In this document: positions 17,165 through 29,330 of the stretch, in pieces | How positions within the stretch are numbered: position 1 is the first letter of the stretch | Layout of the letters: each line of letters begins with the position of its first letter | Source: Caldilineaceae bacterium bin5 | Lineage (GTDB): Bacteria; Chloroflexota; Anaerolineae; Caldilineales; Caldilineaceae | Length of the DNA: 64,000 nucleotides | Direction of reading: 5' to 3' | Assembly (NCBI GenBank): GCA_002238445.1 | Contig: MPML01000006.1 | Location: 83,145 to 147,144, forward strand | The notes under the pieces: model-generated | What the model was told of the DNA's origin: nothing | Database searches by the model: none | Seen by the model: the letters and a program-made list of their open reading frames with translations, nothing else | Translations under genes and position numbers: made by a program

Positions 17165-18919
17165 CTAATCTGCCGCCCACCGCTCCTTAAACTGATCGGC
17201 ATCCATCTTGAGACCTTCTCGAAGTCTTTGATGCAGTTCACGTCCATTCGGCATTGCTGGAAGCATCATAAAGTACTGATTAATGGCTAGACGTATTCCA
17301 GCGAGGCACGATTTTGTTTTTATCCAATTCTGTGGGCTGAAAACACGGTTAGGAGGTTGTGGCTCATTTGCCGCCGCCTCTAATGCACTATTGAGGCATG
17401 CACCGGCTGAATCGACGACTTGACTGACGAGATCTGCCGTGTCCGCCCTTTCGTAAGCGATGACAGGATCCGGTACACCTTGGCCCATATTGTTAGCGAC
17501 ACAAAAACAGAGCGATACAGCATATAAATGATGAAAAGGGGCATAAGCTTGCATCGCTAGCAATGATTCGTTCAATCCTAGCGGATTATCCTTCTTCCAT
17601 CGTAACCTTACTTCCTGCATCCAGTGAGAAAGTGCAAATACGTTTTCTGGGGCGTAGTCTCGATGTCTGCTGAACAACTGCTCAAAGTGTTTGTCAAATA
17701 TTTTGTTCTCGCTGTAAGAGATGTTGGGGCGTTGAGAGTGCCATGCGATCATGTACTTGCCAAGTTCGAGAAGATCCACAACAAGAGTTCTGTCTTTGTT
17801 TGCTGGCGCTTCCTCTCCTCGCTTAGTAATGAAGTACCCTTGAGGGTACTTTCCCTCGTACGAGCGTTTTATTGCCAATACGCGCCTGTCGTTGCTGCGC
17901 AGATCTCGGGGTTTGACCGCGCTCTGTGAGTTAGTGGAAACACTGATTTGATCAGCCCGCTCTCGTTCGGGGATCTCATAAAAACGCATCATGATAAAGG
18001 CATCGTCTAACTCTTTGACTTTCTCACTGCACGAAAGAATAGTGTTGAGAGATTGGCACCCGTTTACAACACTGAATCCCTTTACTGTCAAAAGGCCATT
18101 AGAAATATCAAGGTTGTTACAGATGGCAGTAATTCCATTATGATAGAAAAAGAAGTCTTGATTTTCCGTGCCATAAATGCTGGCTTTTATGCCTTTATTG
18201 ACCCGATTGTTTAATCCTAGAGATTGTCGGACATTTTTCTGGAAAAGCGTTCCGTCTTTGATACCTGGAAATTCAATACAGTCCTTCAATGGAATAGCTG
18301 CGACGACGCAGTTGGTTCCGCCAATTTCCATAACCATGTATCTTTCCGTATCCAATTGGATCCGATGACTGATTAGCGGATTCTCTCGCTCAAGCGCAAT
18401 GTCATAGCGGCGTTGCAACTCATCAGAATCGATTACATAGATTTCAGCAGGGAAATCATCAGAACTCGCGAGCGTCTTTTGAAATGATGCATAGTCGGCC
18501 CGCGCGCTCTCAGTTAGCTGTCCTGTAACGATTAACTCAAAGGCGACACTGTAGTCGTCCTCCATCGCAGTTGCTACTTCGGACAGGCGCTGTTTAAGCT
18601 TCTGGTTTCCAGTTTCTTGTAGCTTTGCAATGTCTTTGAAGTGACTCCACGAAGCAAGAACTTCTCGTAACGGTTCGGCGTCTACTCTTCCCTCCCCGAT
18701 GAATTTGCCTTGGATAACGTAAACGGTGTTATTGTCGTCGTCAACGACTATGGCGTCGATGTGCTTGTCATCGGGGCCGTCTGTGACATCTTCTCTGGTC
18801 TCGATCATGTCACGTCCATGTATGTTATGGACATACCATGCCACAAATCGTTGACCATCGTTGGAAAAATTCTGCTTATAAAATTCTCGTGTTATTTCGT
18901 CCCTGATTTTCTCGTACAT
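17165..18919 (-). CDS. AIPR family protein (abortive infection/phage defence)
   Basis: A 584-residue protein with the AIPR core: FFFYHNGITAICNN (257-270) and FSVVNGCQSLNTI (282-294). The N-terminal part looks like a PD-(D/E)XK nuclease fold, with D55 in KHIDAIVV and Q70-x-K72 in VYVIQGKF. AIPR proteins occur in defence loci and in some abortive-infection systems. Here the gene stands alone; no methylase, helicase or toxin partner is adjacent. Base composition is clearly AT-richer than its neighbours and codon use differs, suggesting recent transfer. GGAGG lies 7 bases upstream of the ATG. Confidence 0.85.
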   Translation of the reverse strand: MYEKIRDEITREFYKQNFSNDGQRFVAWYVHNIHGRDMIETREDVTDGPDDKHIDAIVVDDDNNTVYVIQGKFIGEGRVDAEPLREVLASWSHFKDIAKLQETGNQKLKQRLSEVATAMEDDYSVAFELIVTGQLTESARADYASFQKTLASSDDFPAEIYVIDSDELQRRYDIALERENPLISHRIQLDTERYMVMEIGGTNCVVAAIPLKDCIEFPGIKDGTLFQKNVRQSLGLNNRVNKGIKASIYGTENQDFFFYHNGITAICNNLDISNGLLTVKGFSVVNGCQSLNTILSCSEKVKELDDAFIMMRFYEIPERERADQISVSTNSQSAVKPRDLRSNDRRVLAIKRSYEGKYPQGYFITKRGEEAPANKDRTLVVDLLELGKYMIAWHSQRPNISYSENKIFDKHFEQLFSRHRDYAPENVFALSHWMQEVRLRWKKDNPLGLNESLLAMQAYAPFHHLYAVSLCFCVANNMGQGVPDPVIAYERADTADLVSQVVDSAGACLNSALEAAANEPQPPNRVFSPQNWIKTKSCLAGIRLAINQYFMMLPAMPNGRELHQRLREGLKMDADQFKERWAAD

Positions 18920-19041
18920 AAAATGCCCTCCTCTTTCAGAATAATCAGTATGCTCACGTTGTCCCCAATTGATACGTTGATTCTGGCAACCGGCGCATTT
19001 AACATCTGCCTCTCCCTAAACCTGCACGCCTAGCACGCAGA

Positions 19042-20628
19042 TTAGGCGCCGGCGTCGGATCCGGAAAGCGCGACTGCGACGGCGGGCTCCTGGGCTTGCC
19101 CGTCTGGGTCGGCGCCGGGTTGGAGAGTGTCTTCGATTTCGCGCAGGTGAGGGAAGAGAACCACTTCGCGAATCGTATCCCGGTCCGTGAGCAGCATCGT
19201 CAGGCGGTCGATGCCCATGCCGAAACCGCCGGTGGGCGGCATGCCGAAACTGAGCGCTTCGACGTAGTCGATATCGACCGGATGCGCCTCCTCGTCGCCC
19301 TGCTCGGCGCGGTAGTTTTCATCCAGGAAGCGCTGCAGCTGGTCGACGGGATCGTTCAGCTCGGTGAATGCGTTGCAAAGCTCCATGCCGGCGGCAAAGC
19401 CTTCGAAGCGCTCGACCAGGCGTTCATCGTCCGGCATCCCTTTCGCGAGCGGGCTAACTTCGCGCGGATAGTCGACCAGAAAGGTGGGCTGGATCAGCTT
19501 GGGTTCGCAGAATTTGGAGAGCAGATTGTCCACCAGCTTGCCCCAGTTGTCGTCGTCGGCGGCGTCGATGCCGCGGCTGCGCATCTCTGCACGCAGGCTG
19601 TCGGCATCGGTGAACTGTTCATAGTCGATGCCGGATGCGTCCAGGATCGCCTGCCGGAGAGGGACACGCGGCCAGGGCGGGGTAAAGTCGATCGTATGCT
19701 CCTGCCAGGTGACGACGGGACTGCCGGTCACCTGCTCGGCGGTGAAGGCGACCATCTCCTCGGTGCGCCGCATGACATCTTCGTAGTCGACGTAGGCCTC
19801 GTAGAACTCCAGCTGGGTAAATTCGGGATTGTGCTTGAAGCTGACGCCTTCATTGCGGAAGTCGCGGCCGATCTCGTAGACTGCGGGGAAACCGCCGACG
19901 ATCAGCCGCTTCAGGTACAGCTCGAAGCTGATGCGCAGATAGAGGTCCTGGTGGAGCTGGTTATGGTGGGTGACGAAGGGTTGTGCGGCCGCGCCGCCGT
20001 AAAGCGGCTGCAGAATCGGCGTCTCGACTTCGAGGAACCCGGCGTCGTCCAGATAGGTGCGCAGAGCGCGCACGACCGCGGCCCGGCTACGGAACAGCGC
20101 GCGCACATCTTCGTTGGCCAGCAGGTCCACATAGCGGCGCCGGTAGCGGACTTCCGGATCACGCACGCCGTGCCATTTGTCGGGCATCGGTTTGAGCGCT
20201 TTGGCCAGGAAGGTGATCTCGTCGACGGTAACGCTCAACTCGCCGGTGCGGGTGACCGAGAGCGGGCCGCTGGCGCTGATGAAGTCGCCGAGATCGATGA
20301 GCCGCTTCCACACCTCGTTGTACCAGCCGTCCGGCAACCTGTCCCGCTGGATGAAGAGCTGAATCTGTGCGCTGCCGTCATCCAGATCGGCGAAGCTGAC
20401 CTTGCCCATCACGCGGATGCGCTTGAGACGACCGGCCACGCTCACCACCGGCTGCTCGGCCGCGCCTTCGTCATACAGGGCGCGGGCGGCCTCGATCGTA
20501 TGCGAACGCTTCACACGCGCCGGATAGGGATCGATCCCGCGTGCGCGCAGGGCATCCAGCTTCTGCAGACGACTCTGCTCCTGATCGCTCAGATTTTCAG
20601 GCTCGAACAGTTGGCTGGCATCGTTCAC
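19042..20628 (-). CDS. lysS: Lysyl-tRNA synthetase, class II
   Basis: Charges tRNA-Lys. The 528-residue protein has an N-terminal OB-fold anticodon-binding domain (about 60-165, from VSVAGRLKRIRVMGKVSF). Class II motif 2 is VYEIGRDFRNEGVSFKHNPE and motif 3 GFGMGIDRLTMLLTD. It lies 62 bp downstream of greA and is probably cotranscribed. The C-terminal tail (about 25 residues after the catalytic domain) is low-complexity. Confidence 0.97.
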   Translation of the reverse strand: MNDASQLFEPENLSDQEQSRLQKLDALRARGIDPYPARVKRSHTIEAARALYDEGAAEQPVVSVAGRLKRIRVMGKVSFADLDDGSAQIQLFIQRDRLPDGWYNEVWKRLIDLGDFISASGPLSVTRTGELSVTVDEITFLAKALKPMPDKWHGVRDPEVRYRRRYVDLLANEDVRALFRSRAAVVRALRTYLDDAGFLEVETPILQPLYGGAAAQPFVTHHNQLHQDLYLRISFELYLKRLIVGGFPAVYEIGRDFRNEGVSFKHNPEFTQLEFYEAYVDYEDVMRRTEEMVAFTAEQVTGSPVVTWQEHTIDFTPPWPRVPLRQAILDASGIDYEQFTDADSLRAEMRSRGIDAADDDNWGKLVDNLLSKFCEPKLIQPTFLVDYPREVSPLAKGMPDDERLVERFEGFAAGMELCNAFTELNDPVDQLQRFLDENYRAEQGDEEAHPVDIDYVEALSFGMPPTGGFGMGIDRLTMLLTDRDTIREVVLFPHLREIEDTLQPGADPDGQAQEPAVAVALSGSDAGA

Positions 20629-20690
20629 AATACCTGCTCCTGGGCAAAGCGGCCGGATTGTCTACCGGGATACGGGCAGAGGGGCGTTCT

Positions 20691-21164
20691 TTATTCGACG
20701 CGGACGATCTTGAACTCGATTTCGCCCGCCGGCGCCTTGACGCTTACGACATCTCCCGCGGTATGGCCGAGCAACGCCTTGCCGATGGGGCTTTCGTTGC
20801 TGATGCGCCCATTATTCGGATCGGTTTCCGTCGAGCCTACGATTGTGTAAATCTCTTCGTCGTCGTAACCGTTTTCTTTGACGACAACACTGCGGCCCAG
20901 GGCAACCTCGTTGTCGGGAGTCTGGGTATCGTCGATAATCTGCGCGTTGTGGATCTTGACCTTGAGTTCCCGAATGCGCCCTTCGACAAAGGCTTGGGCA
21001 TTTTTGGCCTCATCGTAGCCGGCATTTTCTCTCAGGTCACCTTCGGCTTTGGCTTCGGCGATCTGCTGGGCAATCTGTTGCCGGCGTTCACCGACAAGAT
21101 AGTCCAGTTCCTCTCGCAGAGCATCGAGACCGCTTTTCGTCAGATAAACAGGGCTTTCACTCAT
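20691..21164 (-). CDS. greA: Transcription elongation factor GreA
   Basis: Rescues backtracked RNA polymerase by stimulating transcript cleavage. The 157-residue protein has the N-terminal coiled-coil hairpin (about 1-75, with DLRENAGYDEAKNAQAFVEGRI, whose tip carries the acidic residues) and a C-terminal FKBP-like domain (GRISNESPIGKALLGHTAGDVV). It is the first gene of a greA-lysS operon, preceded by a good promoter and a structured leader of about 140 bases. Confidence 0.97.
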   Translation of the reverse strand: MSESPVYLTKSGLDALREELDYLVGERRQQIAQQIAEAKAEGDLRENAGYDEAKNAQAFVEGRIRELKVKIHNAQIIDDTQTPDNEVALGRSVVVKENGYDDEEIYTIVGSTETDPNNGRISNESPIGKALLGHTAGDVVSVKAPAGEIEFKIVRVE

Positions 21165-21208
21165 AATTCTTACTCGCTGTTTGCGCGGGGGTTTCTCTCA
21201 CGCAGATA

Positions 21209-21294
21209 GAGAGGGCGCGGTCAACGGCGGGTAATATGCCGTCATCAGAAGCGCCCTCTGGAAAGTAAACGCCGACCCGAATCGTCAGGTCGGC
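21209..21294 (-). promoter_or_regulatory. Structured greA leader with two hairpins
   Basis: On the minus strand the first hairpin is GCCGACC/GGTCGGC (about 21271-21294). The second is a 9-bp stem AGAGGGCGC/GCGCCCTCT (21210-21259) enclosing a smaller GACGGC/GCCGTT stem. It lies between the promoter and greA; no T-run follows the second hairpin. Confidence 0.6.
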
Positions 21295-21309
21295 TCGCAA
21301 TCTGTTACG

Positions 21310-21337
21310 ATTATAGCTGAATTTTCGGAAAAGGCAA
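21310..21337 (-). promoter_or_regulatory. Promoter of greA-lysS
   Basis: Minus strand: -35 TTGCCT (21332-21337), 16-base spacer, -10 TATAAT (21310-21315). The -35 hexamer matches that of the rpsL promoter. Confidence 0.8.
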
Positions 21338-21508
21338 ACCCAGTGGACAGTTGTTGTACAGTTCGAAAAGGGTTGAGTTTCCGGCTACGAGTGAGAAGTT
21401 ACACTGGGATCCGCAGCCCGCTTCTCTGGGCAGACCCGAAATTGGGACACTCCCGATATCGGGAGACATGGTGTTACTATCCACCAATCTCCCTCTTCAC
21501 CCGGCCCC

Positions 21509-22336
21509 ATGAATTTCGATGCCTTCGCCCGTTTCTACGACGGCGATTACCGCGACTACACCGATGACATTCGGCTTGTGCTGAAGACGGCGCGCGCAGC
21601 CGGCCGCACCGCGCTGGAGCTTGGCTGCGGCACGGGCCGCGTGCTGCTTCCCCTGGCCGAGGCCGGCTTTCAAGTCGTCGGGCTCGACAAGAGCGCGGCG
21701 CTGCTGGCGATCGCTCGCCGCAAGTTGGCGAAGCAGGGCTTTGAGTCGGAGACAGTGGCATCCGAATCAGCGGCAGACGGCTCGCGGATGGTCAGATTGG
21801 TGCAGGCGGATATGACCAGTTTCGAGCTTGCGCAGACGGAGGTTGACTTCGCCTTCGTGGTCAGCAATACGCTGATGCACCTGACGACCCAGGCCGAACA
21901 GTTGCTGGCGCTGCAGTGCGCGCACCGCCATCTGCGCGCTGGCGGTCTGCTGCTGATCGATCTCTTCAACCCGGACGTAGCCTATCTGGAGTCGATATCG
22001 GGCATTCAGGAACTGGCCGACTGGTGGGAGGACGAGGAAAGCGGCGCGCGGGTGTTGAAATGGGCGACCCGCTACCTGGACGCGGCGCGGCAACTGCAGG
22101 AGACGATCTTCGTTTACGAGGAGGTGTTTGCGGACGGGCGCAACGCGCAGACGCGGCTATCCTTTCCGCTGCGCTTCTGGTGGCCTGATGAGGGGGCTAT
22201 GCTGCTGGAACAGGCAGGGTTTGCGGTGGATGAACTCTATGGCGACTTCGACGGCAGCCCCTATCGACCTGACGGCGAGCGCCTGATCTTCATCGCTCGA
22301 AAAAAAACGGCGGCTAGCGGTGTTTCAGGCCGCTAG
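21509..22336 (+). CDS. Class I SAM-dependent methyltransferase
   Basis: A 275-residue cytoplasmic methyltransferase. Motif I is ALELGCGTGRVLLPLAEAG (about 32-50), followed by the acidic end of strand 2 in VVGLDKS. VDFAFVVSNTLMHL is the motif IV region. Substrate unknown; the fold resembles small-molecule methyltransferases. It converges on nrdJ, and its last 12 codons are also the terminator hairpin of nrdJ. No Shine-Dalgarno is evident before the ATG. Confidence 0.85.
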   Translation: MNFDAFARFYDGDYRDYTDDIRLVLKTARAAGRTALELGCGTGRVLLPLAEAGFQVVGLDKSAALLAIARRKLAKQGFESETVASESAADGSRMVRLVQADMTSFELAQTEVDFAFVVSNTLMHLTTQAEQLLALQCAHRHLRAGGLLLIDLFNPDVAYLESISGIQELADWWEDEESGARVLKWATRYLDAARQLQETIFVYEEVFADGRNAQTRLSFPLRFWWPDEGAMLLEQAGFAVDELYGDFDGSPYRPDGERLIFIARKKTAASGVSGR

Positions 22337-22341
22337 CCGCC
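22300..22341 (-). terminator. Rho-independent terminator of nrdJ
   Basis: Minus strand: 12-bp perfect stem GGCGGCTAGCGG/CCGCTAGCCGCC, followed by eight T. It overlaps the 3' end of the converging methyltransferase coding region. Confidence 0.9.
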
Positions 22342-22348
22342 GTACGGT

Positions 22349-24919
<2,571 letters not shown>

Positions 24920-25027
24920 CGGGTCGCTCCTTGGGAACGGGTCACCCCTTGGAAAGAGGTGACAATTTGGAAGTAAGGTAAGAAAGTGAAAAACAGGTCG
25001 TCAAGAAACGACTATCACGTTCCTATA

Positions 25028-25330
25028 TTAGAACAAACGATCTAGAAAGTCAAACACCAGCTTTGCGGCCGGGTTGGTCTCGCTTAAAGCCTCGGAAGGA
25101 TGGACCGGCACGTGCCAATAGGACTGCTTAACTGGCCGACAAGTTCCGTCCAAACCGGGTATCTGGACCCGCGTAATCGAAAATGTCTGCCACCCCACTT
25201 GCAATGCGCTGCAAATGGGTTCGACAGCAAGATATCTCGCAGATTCCAGGTCGGAAGGCTGGTCTTGTTTAGCCCGCAGACGGTCTTTCGCGAGCGTCGC
25301 CACGTCCGGCGGCGTCAGCCTCCAGGTCAC
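25028..25330 (-). CDS. Possible small hypothetical protein between nrdR and nrdJ
   Basis: A 100-residue open frame overlaps the 3' end of nrdR by 62 bases and fills most of the nrdR-nrdJ gap. The composition is not obviously artefactual ([36 protein letters not shown]), but no family is recognised and no ribosome binding site is clear. It could be a chance frame. Confidence 0.25.
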   Translation of the reverse strand: MTWRLTPPDVATLAKDRLRAKQDQPSDLESARYLAVEPICSALQVGWQTFSITRVQIPGLDGTCRPVKQSYWHVPVHPSEALSETNPAAKLVFDFLDRLF

Positions 25331-25772
25331 TGCGTCCCATCAACCGGTCAACTTCGGACCGGATTTCACTCAAATGGTTGAAGTCGAGATAGACGCTGGC
25401 AAAACGGATGTAGGCCACCTGATCGACGTCTGCCAGTTGGTCCAGCACAAGATTGCCTATCATTTCACTTGTAACTTCTGCGCGCCCCATGCGTTGAATT
25501 CGATCTTCGACGAAGTTCGCAATACTCTTCATACGCTCGCTGCTGACCGGCCGTTTAACTGCTGCGATGCGGATGCCGGCAAGCAGCTTCTGGGGGTCGA
25601 ACGGCTCACGGTGGCCGTCCCGCTTGGAGACGAGCAGGCTGGGCGCGACATGCTCATAGGTTGTGAAGCGCTGCACACAATCCAAGCATTGCCGGCGGCG
25701 ACGGATCGTCTCTCCTCTTTCGCGGGTATCGATCACCTTGTGTTTGCCGTGTCCGCAGTGGGGACATTGCAT
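25269..25772 (-). CDS. nrdR: Transcriptional repressor NrdR
   Basis: Represses ribonucleotide reductase genes in response to ATP/dATP. The 167-residue protein has the N-terminal zinc ribbon (CPHCG at 3-7 and [12 protein letters not shown]) and the ATP-cone domain ([20 protein letters not shown] onward). Nearness to nrdJ and two operator-like boxes upstream fit autoregulation and control of nrdJ. The C-terminal tail after residue 145 is variable and charged. Confidence 0.96.
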   Translation of the reverse strand: MQCPHCGHGKHKVIDTRERGETIRRRRQCLDCVQRFTTYEHVAPSLLVSKRDGHREPFDPQKLLAGIRIAAVKRPVSSERMKSIANFVEDRIQRMGRAEVTSEMIGNLVLDQLADVDQVAYIRFASVYLDFNHLSEIRSEVDRLMGRSDLEADAAGRGDARERPSAG

Positions 25773-25901
25773 AAACCGTCCCTCGATCAGTCGGCGTGGC
25801 GGGCCTGGGAACGCGAGCGTCCCCCTCTATTATTCCGGTTCAGACTGGTTCTGATCGGCACCCTGCAACGATTTTGCAACTGCATCCTGCAAGCGGGGAA
25901 T

Positions 25902-25949
25902 CGTCTACATACTGTATCATATCTTGTTGGGAGGTACAATATGTAGTGG
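25902..25949 (-). promoter_or_regulatory. Two NrdR-box-like operators upstream of nrdR
   Basis: Box 1 (25902-25917) has the core CTACATACTG and box 2 (25934-25949) reads GTACAATATGTAGTGG. They match the NrdR consensus (ACACWATATATWGTGT) with 8/10 and 9/10 core matches. Their centres are 32 bp apart, the three-turn spacing typical of NrdR pairs. A possible minus-strand promoter (TTGTAC-17-TACAGT) overlaps both boxes. Confidence 0.65.
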
Positions 25950-26143
25950 CAAAGATGATTTCGCACGTCTGCCAGGGCGTCAGTATAGATATATCATACT
26001 CCCGGCCGACGTGCAAACGGATCTGCCCGCAATCGGCGGTTATTTCGCGTACTAATGCGCGCAGCCCTGTTATCGTAGTTTGCGCCTGCCGAAGAGAGGG
26101 CCCGGCACCGTTCGCTCGCCTGATTTTCTCCCCGTGTGGGGCA
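25950..26143. other. Intergenic region between nrdR operators and the ftsZ terminator
   Basis: Contains a near-palindrome, AGTATAGATATATCATACT (25982-26000), that could be a further operator or an AT-rich promoter element. No gene seen. Confidence 0.4.
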
Positions 26144-26177
26144 TAAAAAGAGAGCCGCGGCATCGCCGCGGCTCTCT
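26144..26177 (-). terminator. Rho-independent terminator after ftsZ
   Basis: 12-bp stem AGAGAGCCGCGG/CCGCGGCTCTCT with a 5-base loop, followed on the minus strand by TTTTT. It closes the dcw cluster. Confidence 0.92.
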
Positions 26178-26212
26178 GAATTATCGTATTGTAAGTACTG
26201 TGAATCTATGGG

Positions 26213-27391
26213 CTACTGGCCGTTATTGTTCTTGGCGCGGCGTAGAAATGCCGGAATGTCCAGGTCTTCACGGTCGAAGGAACGAACCGGGAAATCGATT
26301 GGCTCCTTGGGCTTCGGCTGTGACGGTGGCTGGGCAGGCTGGTTGGACTGCTGCGGGGCTCCGCCGGCCGGTCGAACGCTGCCGGTGGCAGGTTGCCTGA
26401 CCGAAGTGGGCGGCTGCTCTGGCCGCCGGCCCTTGTCGAAGCCGGTGGCAATGACCGTCATATGGATTTCGTCCTTCATGCTCTCGTCGATGACGGCGCC
26501 GAAGATGATATTCGCTTCCGGATGGGCGTTGGCCCGGATCATCTCTGCGGCCTCATTCACCTCGAACAGGCTCAGGTCGTCGCCGCCCTTGACGTTGAAG
26601 AGAATTCCCTGCGCGCCCTCGATCGACACATCCAGCAACGAGCTCTGGATCGCCTGTTGGGCGGCTTCCTGAGCGCGGTTCTCGCCGCTGGCGCGGCCGA
26701 TTGACATCAGAGCCGCACCGCCGTCGAGCATGATCGAACGCACATCGGCGAAATCCAGGTTGATCAAACCCGGCACGGTAATCAGTTCACTGATACCCTG
26801 AATGCCCTGCCGCAAGACATCGTCGGCGACAATGAAGGAATCACGAATCGCTGTCTTTTTGTCCAGGATATGCAATAGCCGGTCATTTGGGACCGTAATC
26901 AGTGTATCAACAGATTCGCGCAGGCGGCCCATCGTGCTTTCGGCGATGCGGCGGCGCTGCGTGCCTTCAAATGTAAACGGCTTCGTCACGACGCCGATTG
27001 TCAACGCGCCCGAGTCGCGTGCGATAGAAGAGATGACCGGAGCCGCGCCGGAACCCGTACCGCCGCCCAGACCGGCGGTCACGAAAACCATATCCGCGCC
27101 TTCAAACAGCTGCTCGACCTCTTCCCGGCTCTCCTCGGCTGCCCGCAGACCAATCTCAGGCTTTCCGCCCGACCCCAACCCTCTGGTCAGTTTGTCTCCA
27201 ATCCGCAAACGCTGCGGCGCGTTGGAGAGCATCAAGGCCTGCGCATCGGTGTTGACGGCAATAAACTCTACGCCTTGAACGTCTGCCTCAATCATGCGGT
27301 TGACCGCATTCTGTCCGCCGCCACCCACTCCGACAACCTTTATCTGGGCAAAGTTGTCTACGAATTGTGAGGCGCTGCTCCTTCTCGTCAT
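26213..27391 (-). CDS. ftsZ: Cell division protein FtsZ
   Basis: Tubulin-like GTPase that forms the division ring. The 392-residue protein has [13 protein letters not shown] near the start, the tubulin signature [10 protein letters not shown], and [11 protein letters not shown] (T7 loop region). A roughly 60-residue Pro/Gln-rich linker leads to the conserved C-terminal peptide [14 protein letters not shown], which binds FtsA and other partners. AAAGGAG precedes the ATG. It is the last gene of the dcw cluster, about 640 bp after ftsA, so it may have its own promoter. Confidence 0.98.
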   Translation of the reverse strand: MTRRSSASQFVDNFAQIKVVGVGGGGQNAVNRMIEADVQGVEFIAVNTDAQALMLSNAPQRLRIGDKLTRGLGSGGKPEIGLRAAEESREEVEQLFEGADMVFVTAGLGGGTGSGAAPVISSIARDSGALTIGVVTKPFTFEGTQRRRIAESTMGRLRESVDTLITVPNDRLLHILDKKTAIRDSFIVADDVLRQGIQGISELITVPGLINLDFADVRSIMLDGGAALMSIGRASGENRAQEAAQQAIQSSLLDVSIEGAQGILFNVKGGDDLSLFEVNEAAEMIRANAHPEANIIFGAVIDESMKDEIHMTVIATGFDKGRRPEQPPTSVRQPATGSVRPAGGAPQQSNQPAQPPSQPKPKEPIDFPVRSFDREDLDIPAFLRRAKNNNGQ

Positions 27392-28029
27392 AGATTGGTC
27401 TCCTTTAACCGCTGGCAGACATTCTCCGAGTCGTTTTTTGGCAATTTCACCTTAACGTAGCGTCGCCAAAAACCGCGTTCTCGCGTTGTGTTCAGAATTG
27501 TTCCATCGTACTACACCTAAATCCGTTTGCAAAGTCTCTGAAATAGGGTTGGACCTGCAAATGGACCTAAATAGTACCTTCTGCAGGCCAATCTCAGGAC
27601 TGTTACTCTGGAGGTCGGCAATATGCCGACCCCGGCTGTTGACGGACTGATTCAGGACATATTCTGGACTATTTGCCTACGATCCGCCTACGAAATATGC
27701 GCTCCATACCGCCAGGCCCGCCACGAGACGAGCAGCAGCAAGCAAAAGGAACGATCTTCTCTCATTTTGTTGCGGGGCCAGCCTCTGCGCGCGGCTGGCC
27801 TGAAGGCCTGCTGAACCTGCTAGAAGCTGTTCTGGGCAATATACCTACGATCCATCTACGACTCTCGCGGGTTGAAGCGCTATACGCGCAGAAATGCAAC
27901 GGGGGAATCGCAATTTTCGAAGATCTCTCCGGTCGATCTATAGGAAGCTACACGAGAGTGCAGCATCCCGTTTGGCCTGATTGTTTCCTGACCAGGCGTG
28001 CGGATGGGCGCCCTGAAGGAGGCGGCACA
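27392..28029. other. Gene-free stretch between ftsA and ftsZ
   Basis: About 640 bases without a credible gene, unusual inside a dcw cluster. It has a direct repeat CCTACGATCC-(GC/AT)-CTACGA at 27677 and 27843. A weak minus-strand promoter-like pair (TTGCAA-16-TACGAT, about 27505-27532) could serve ftsZ. Confidence 0.4.
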
Positions 28030-29289
28030 TCAGTCCGGCAGCAGACTCCTGAGCCATCCGCCGACCCGGTCCAGAATCTGCCCGTTTTCCGGGATGGTTC
28101 TCTGCATGGGGTAATGAATGGCGCGCGCATCTTCGTAGAGCGCCCAGAGCAAGAGACCGGCTGCGGTGGCGTAGGCAGGAGATTGCAGTTCTCTGCTCAA
28201 ACCCAGCACGGCAGGATGATCGACGGGGCTGCCGATACGCACCGGCATACGCAATACTCTGCGGAACAGGTCGACGGCGCCGGGCAGTTGGCTGGCGCCG
28301 CCGGTGAGGACCAGCCCTGCCGGCACCATATGGCCGTAACTGCTCTTGGCAATGCGGCTCTGGATGAGTTCGGCGGTCTCTTCGGCCCGCGCCTGCAGGA
28401 TCTGGCTGATAAAGCGGCGGCTGAAGGTGCGCTCCGGTTTGTCGCCGAAAACGGTCGCCCAGACCTGTTCGTCTTCGGCAATCCGTTCCGGTTGCAGATG
28501 GCCGTAGCGCAGTTTCAGCTCTTCGGCCACTTCAAATGGGGCGCGCAGCCCGATAGCTACGTCATTTGTCATGTGGCTGCCGCCTACGTCCAGCACTTCG
28601 GTGTGCCACAGGCCATTGCCGCGGAAGAGCGCCAGATCGGTGGTGCCGCCGCCCAGGTCGGCCATGACGACGCCCATCTGCCGTTCGTCCGCGGTCAGCA
28701 CTGCCTCGCCGCTGGCGAGCGGCTCCAGGACCAGTTCGTCGATGTCTATGCCATGGGCCAGTACACACTGGGCGAGATTGTTGATGGCGTTGATCGTGCC
28801 GGTGACGATATGGGCGTCTACTTCCAGCCGGCTGCCGAGAATGCCCAGCGGCTGCTGAATGTTTTCCTGCTCATCCACCTTCCAGTGGCGGGCAATCACG
28901 TGGATGATCTGCCTGTTGGCGGCAATCTGGACGGCCCGTGCACCCTCCAGCGCCCGCTGCATGTCGGTGCCGGTGACGCCGTGACGCCCGTCGATCGGGC
29001 TGATGCCGGCGCTGTTCGATGTGGCAATATGGTTGCCGGCGATGCCCAGATATGCGCTTGTGATCTGTTCGCCGGATTCCTGTTCGGCCGACTCCAACGC
29101 CTCGCCGATGGCGGTGGTCACTTCCGGCACATCCATGACAACGCCGCGGCGCAAGCCCCTGCTCGGTGTGACGCCGCCGCCCAGAACTCTGACAGCGAGA
29201 TTGCCCAGGTTGTCATGGGTGACTGTGCCCACCAACGCGCAGATTTTTGTGGTTCCTACATCGACCGCTGCGATTATCTCTCTGGTCAC
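28030..29289 (-). CDS. ftsA: Cell division protein FtsA
   Basis: Actin-like protein that tethers FtsZ to the membrane. The 419-residue protein has phosphate 1 motif [15 protein letters not shown], phosphate 2 [14 protein letters not shown], and adenosine motif [13 protein letters not shown]. It ends in an amphipathic membrane-targeting helix ([14 protein letters not shown]). The start is a GTG with a weak GAGAA upstream. ftsQ lies 41 bp upstream. Confidence 0.96.
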   Translation of the reverse strand: MTREIIAAVDVGTTKICALVGTVTHDNLGNLAVRVLGGGVTPSRGLRRGVVMDVPEVTTAIGEALESAEQESGEQITSAYLGIAGNHIATSNSAGISPIDGRHGVTGTDMQRALEGARAVQIAANRQIIHVIARHWKVDEQENIQQPLGILGSRLEVDAHIVTGTINAINNLAQCVLAHGIDIDELVLEPLASGEAVLTADERQMGVVMADLGGGTTDLALFRGNGLWHTEVLDVGGSHMTNDVAIGLRAPFEVAEELKLRYGHLQPERIAEDEQVWATVFGDKPERTFSRRFISQILQARAEETAELIQSRIAKSSYGHMVPAGLVLTGGASQLPGAVDLFRRVLRMPVRIGSPVDHPAVLGLSRELQSPAYATAAGLLLWALYEDARAIHYPMQRTIPENGQILDRVGGWLRSLLPD

Positions 29290-29330
29290 TGAAAAATTCT
29301 CTAAACGTAGTAACGTAGTCAGGAAACTTA

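Noticed and set aside
19096..20850. 584-residue open frame antisense to lysS and greA
   Set aside because: Shadow of conserved coding sequence on the other strand; no recognisable domains.
25020..25035. GTTCCTATATTAGAAC as an NrdR or LexA site before nrdJ
   Set aside because: The arms pair only over four bases, and it is one base short of the NrdR core spacing; the LexA half-site order is reversed.
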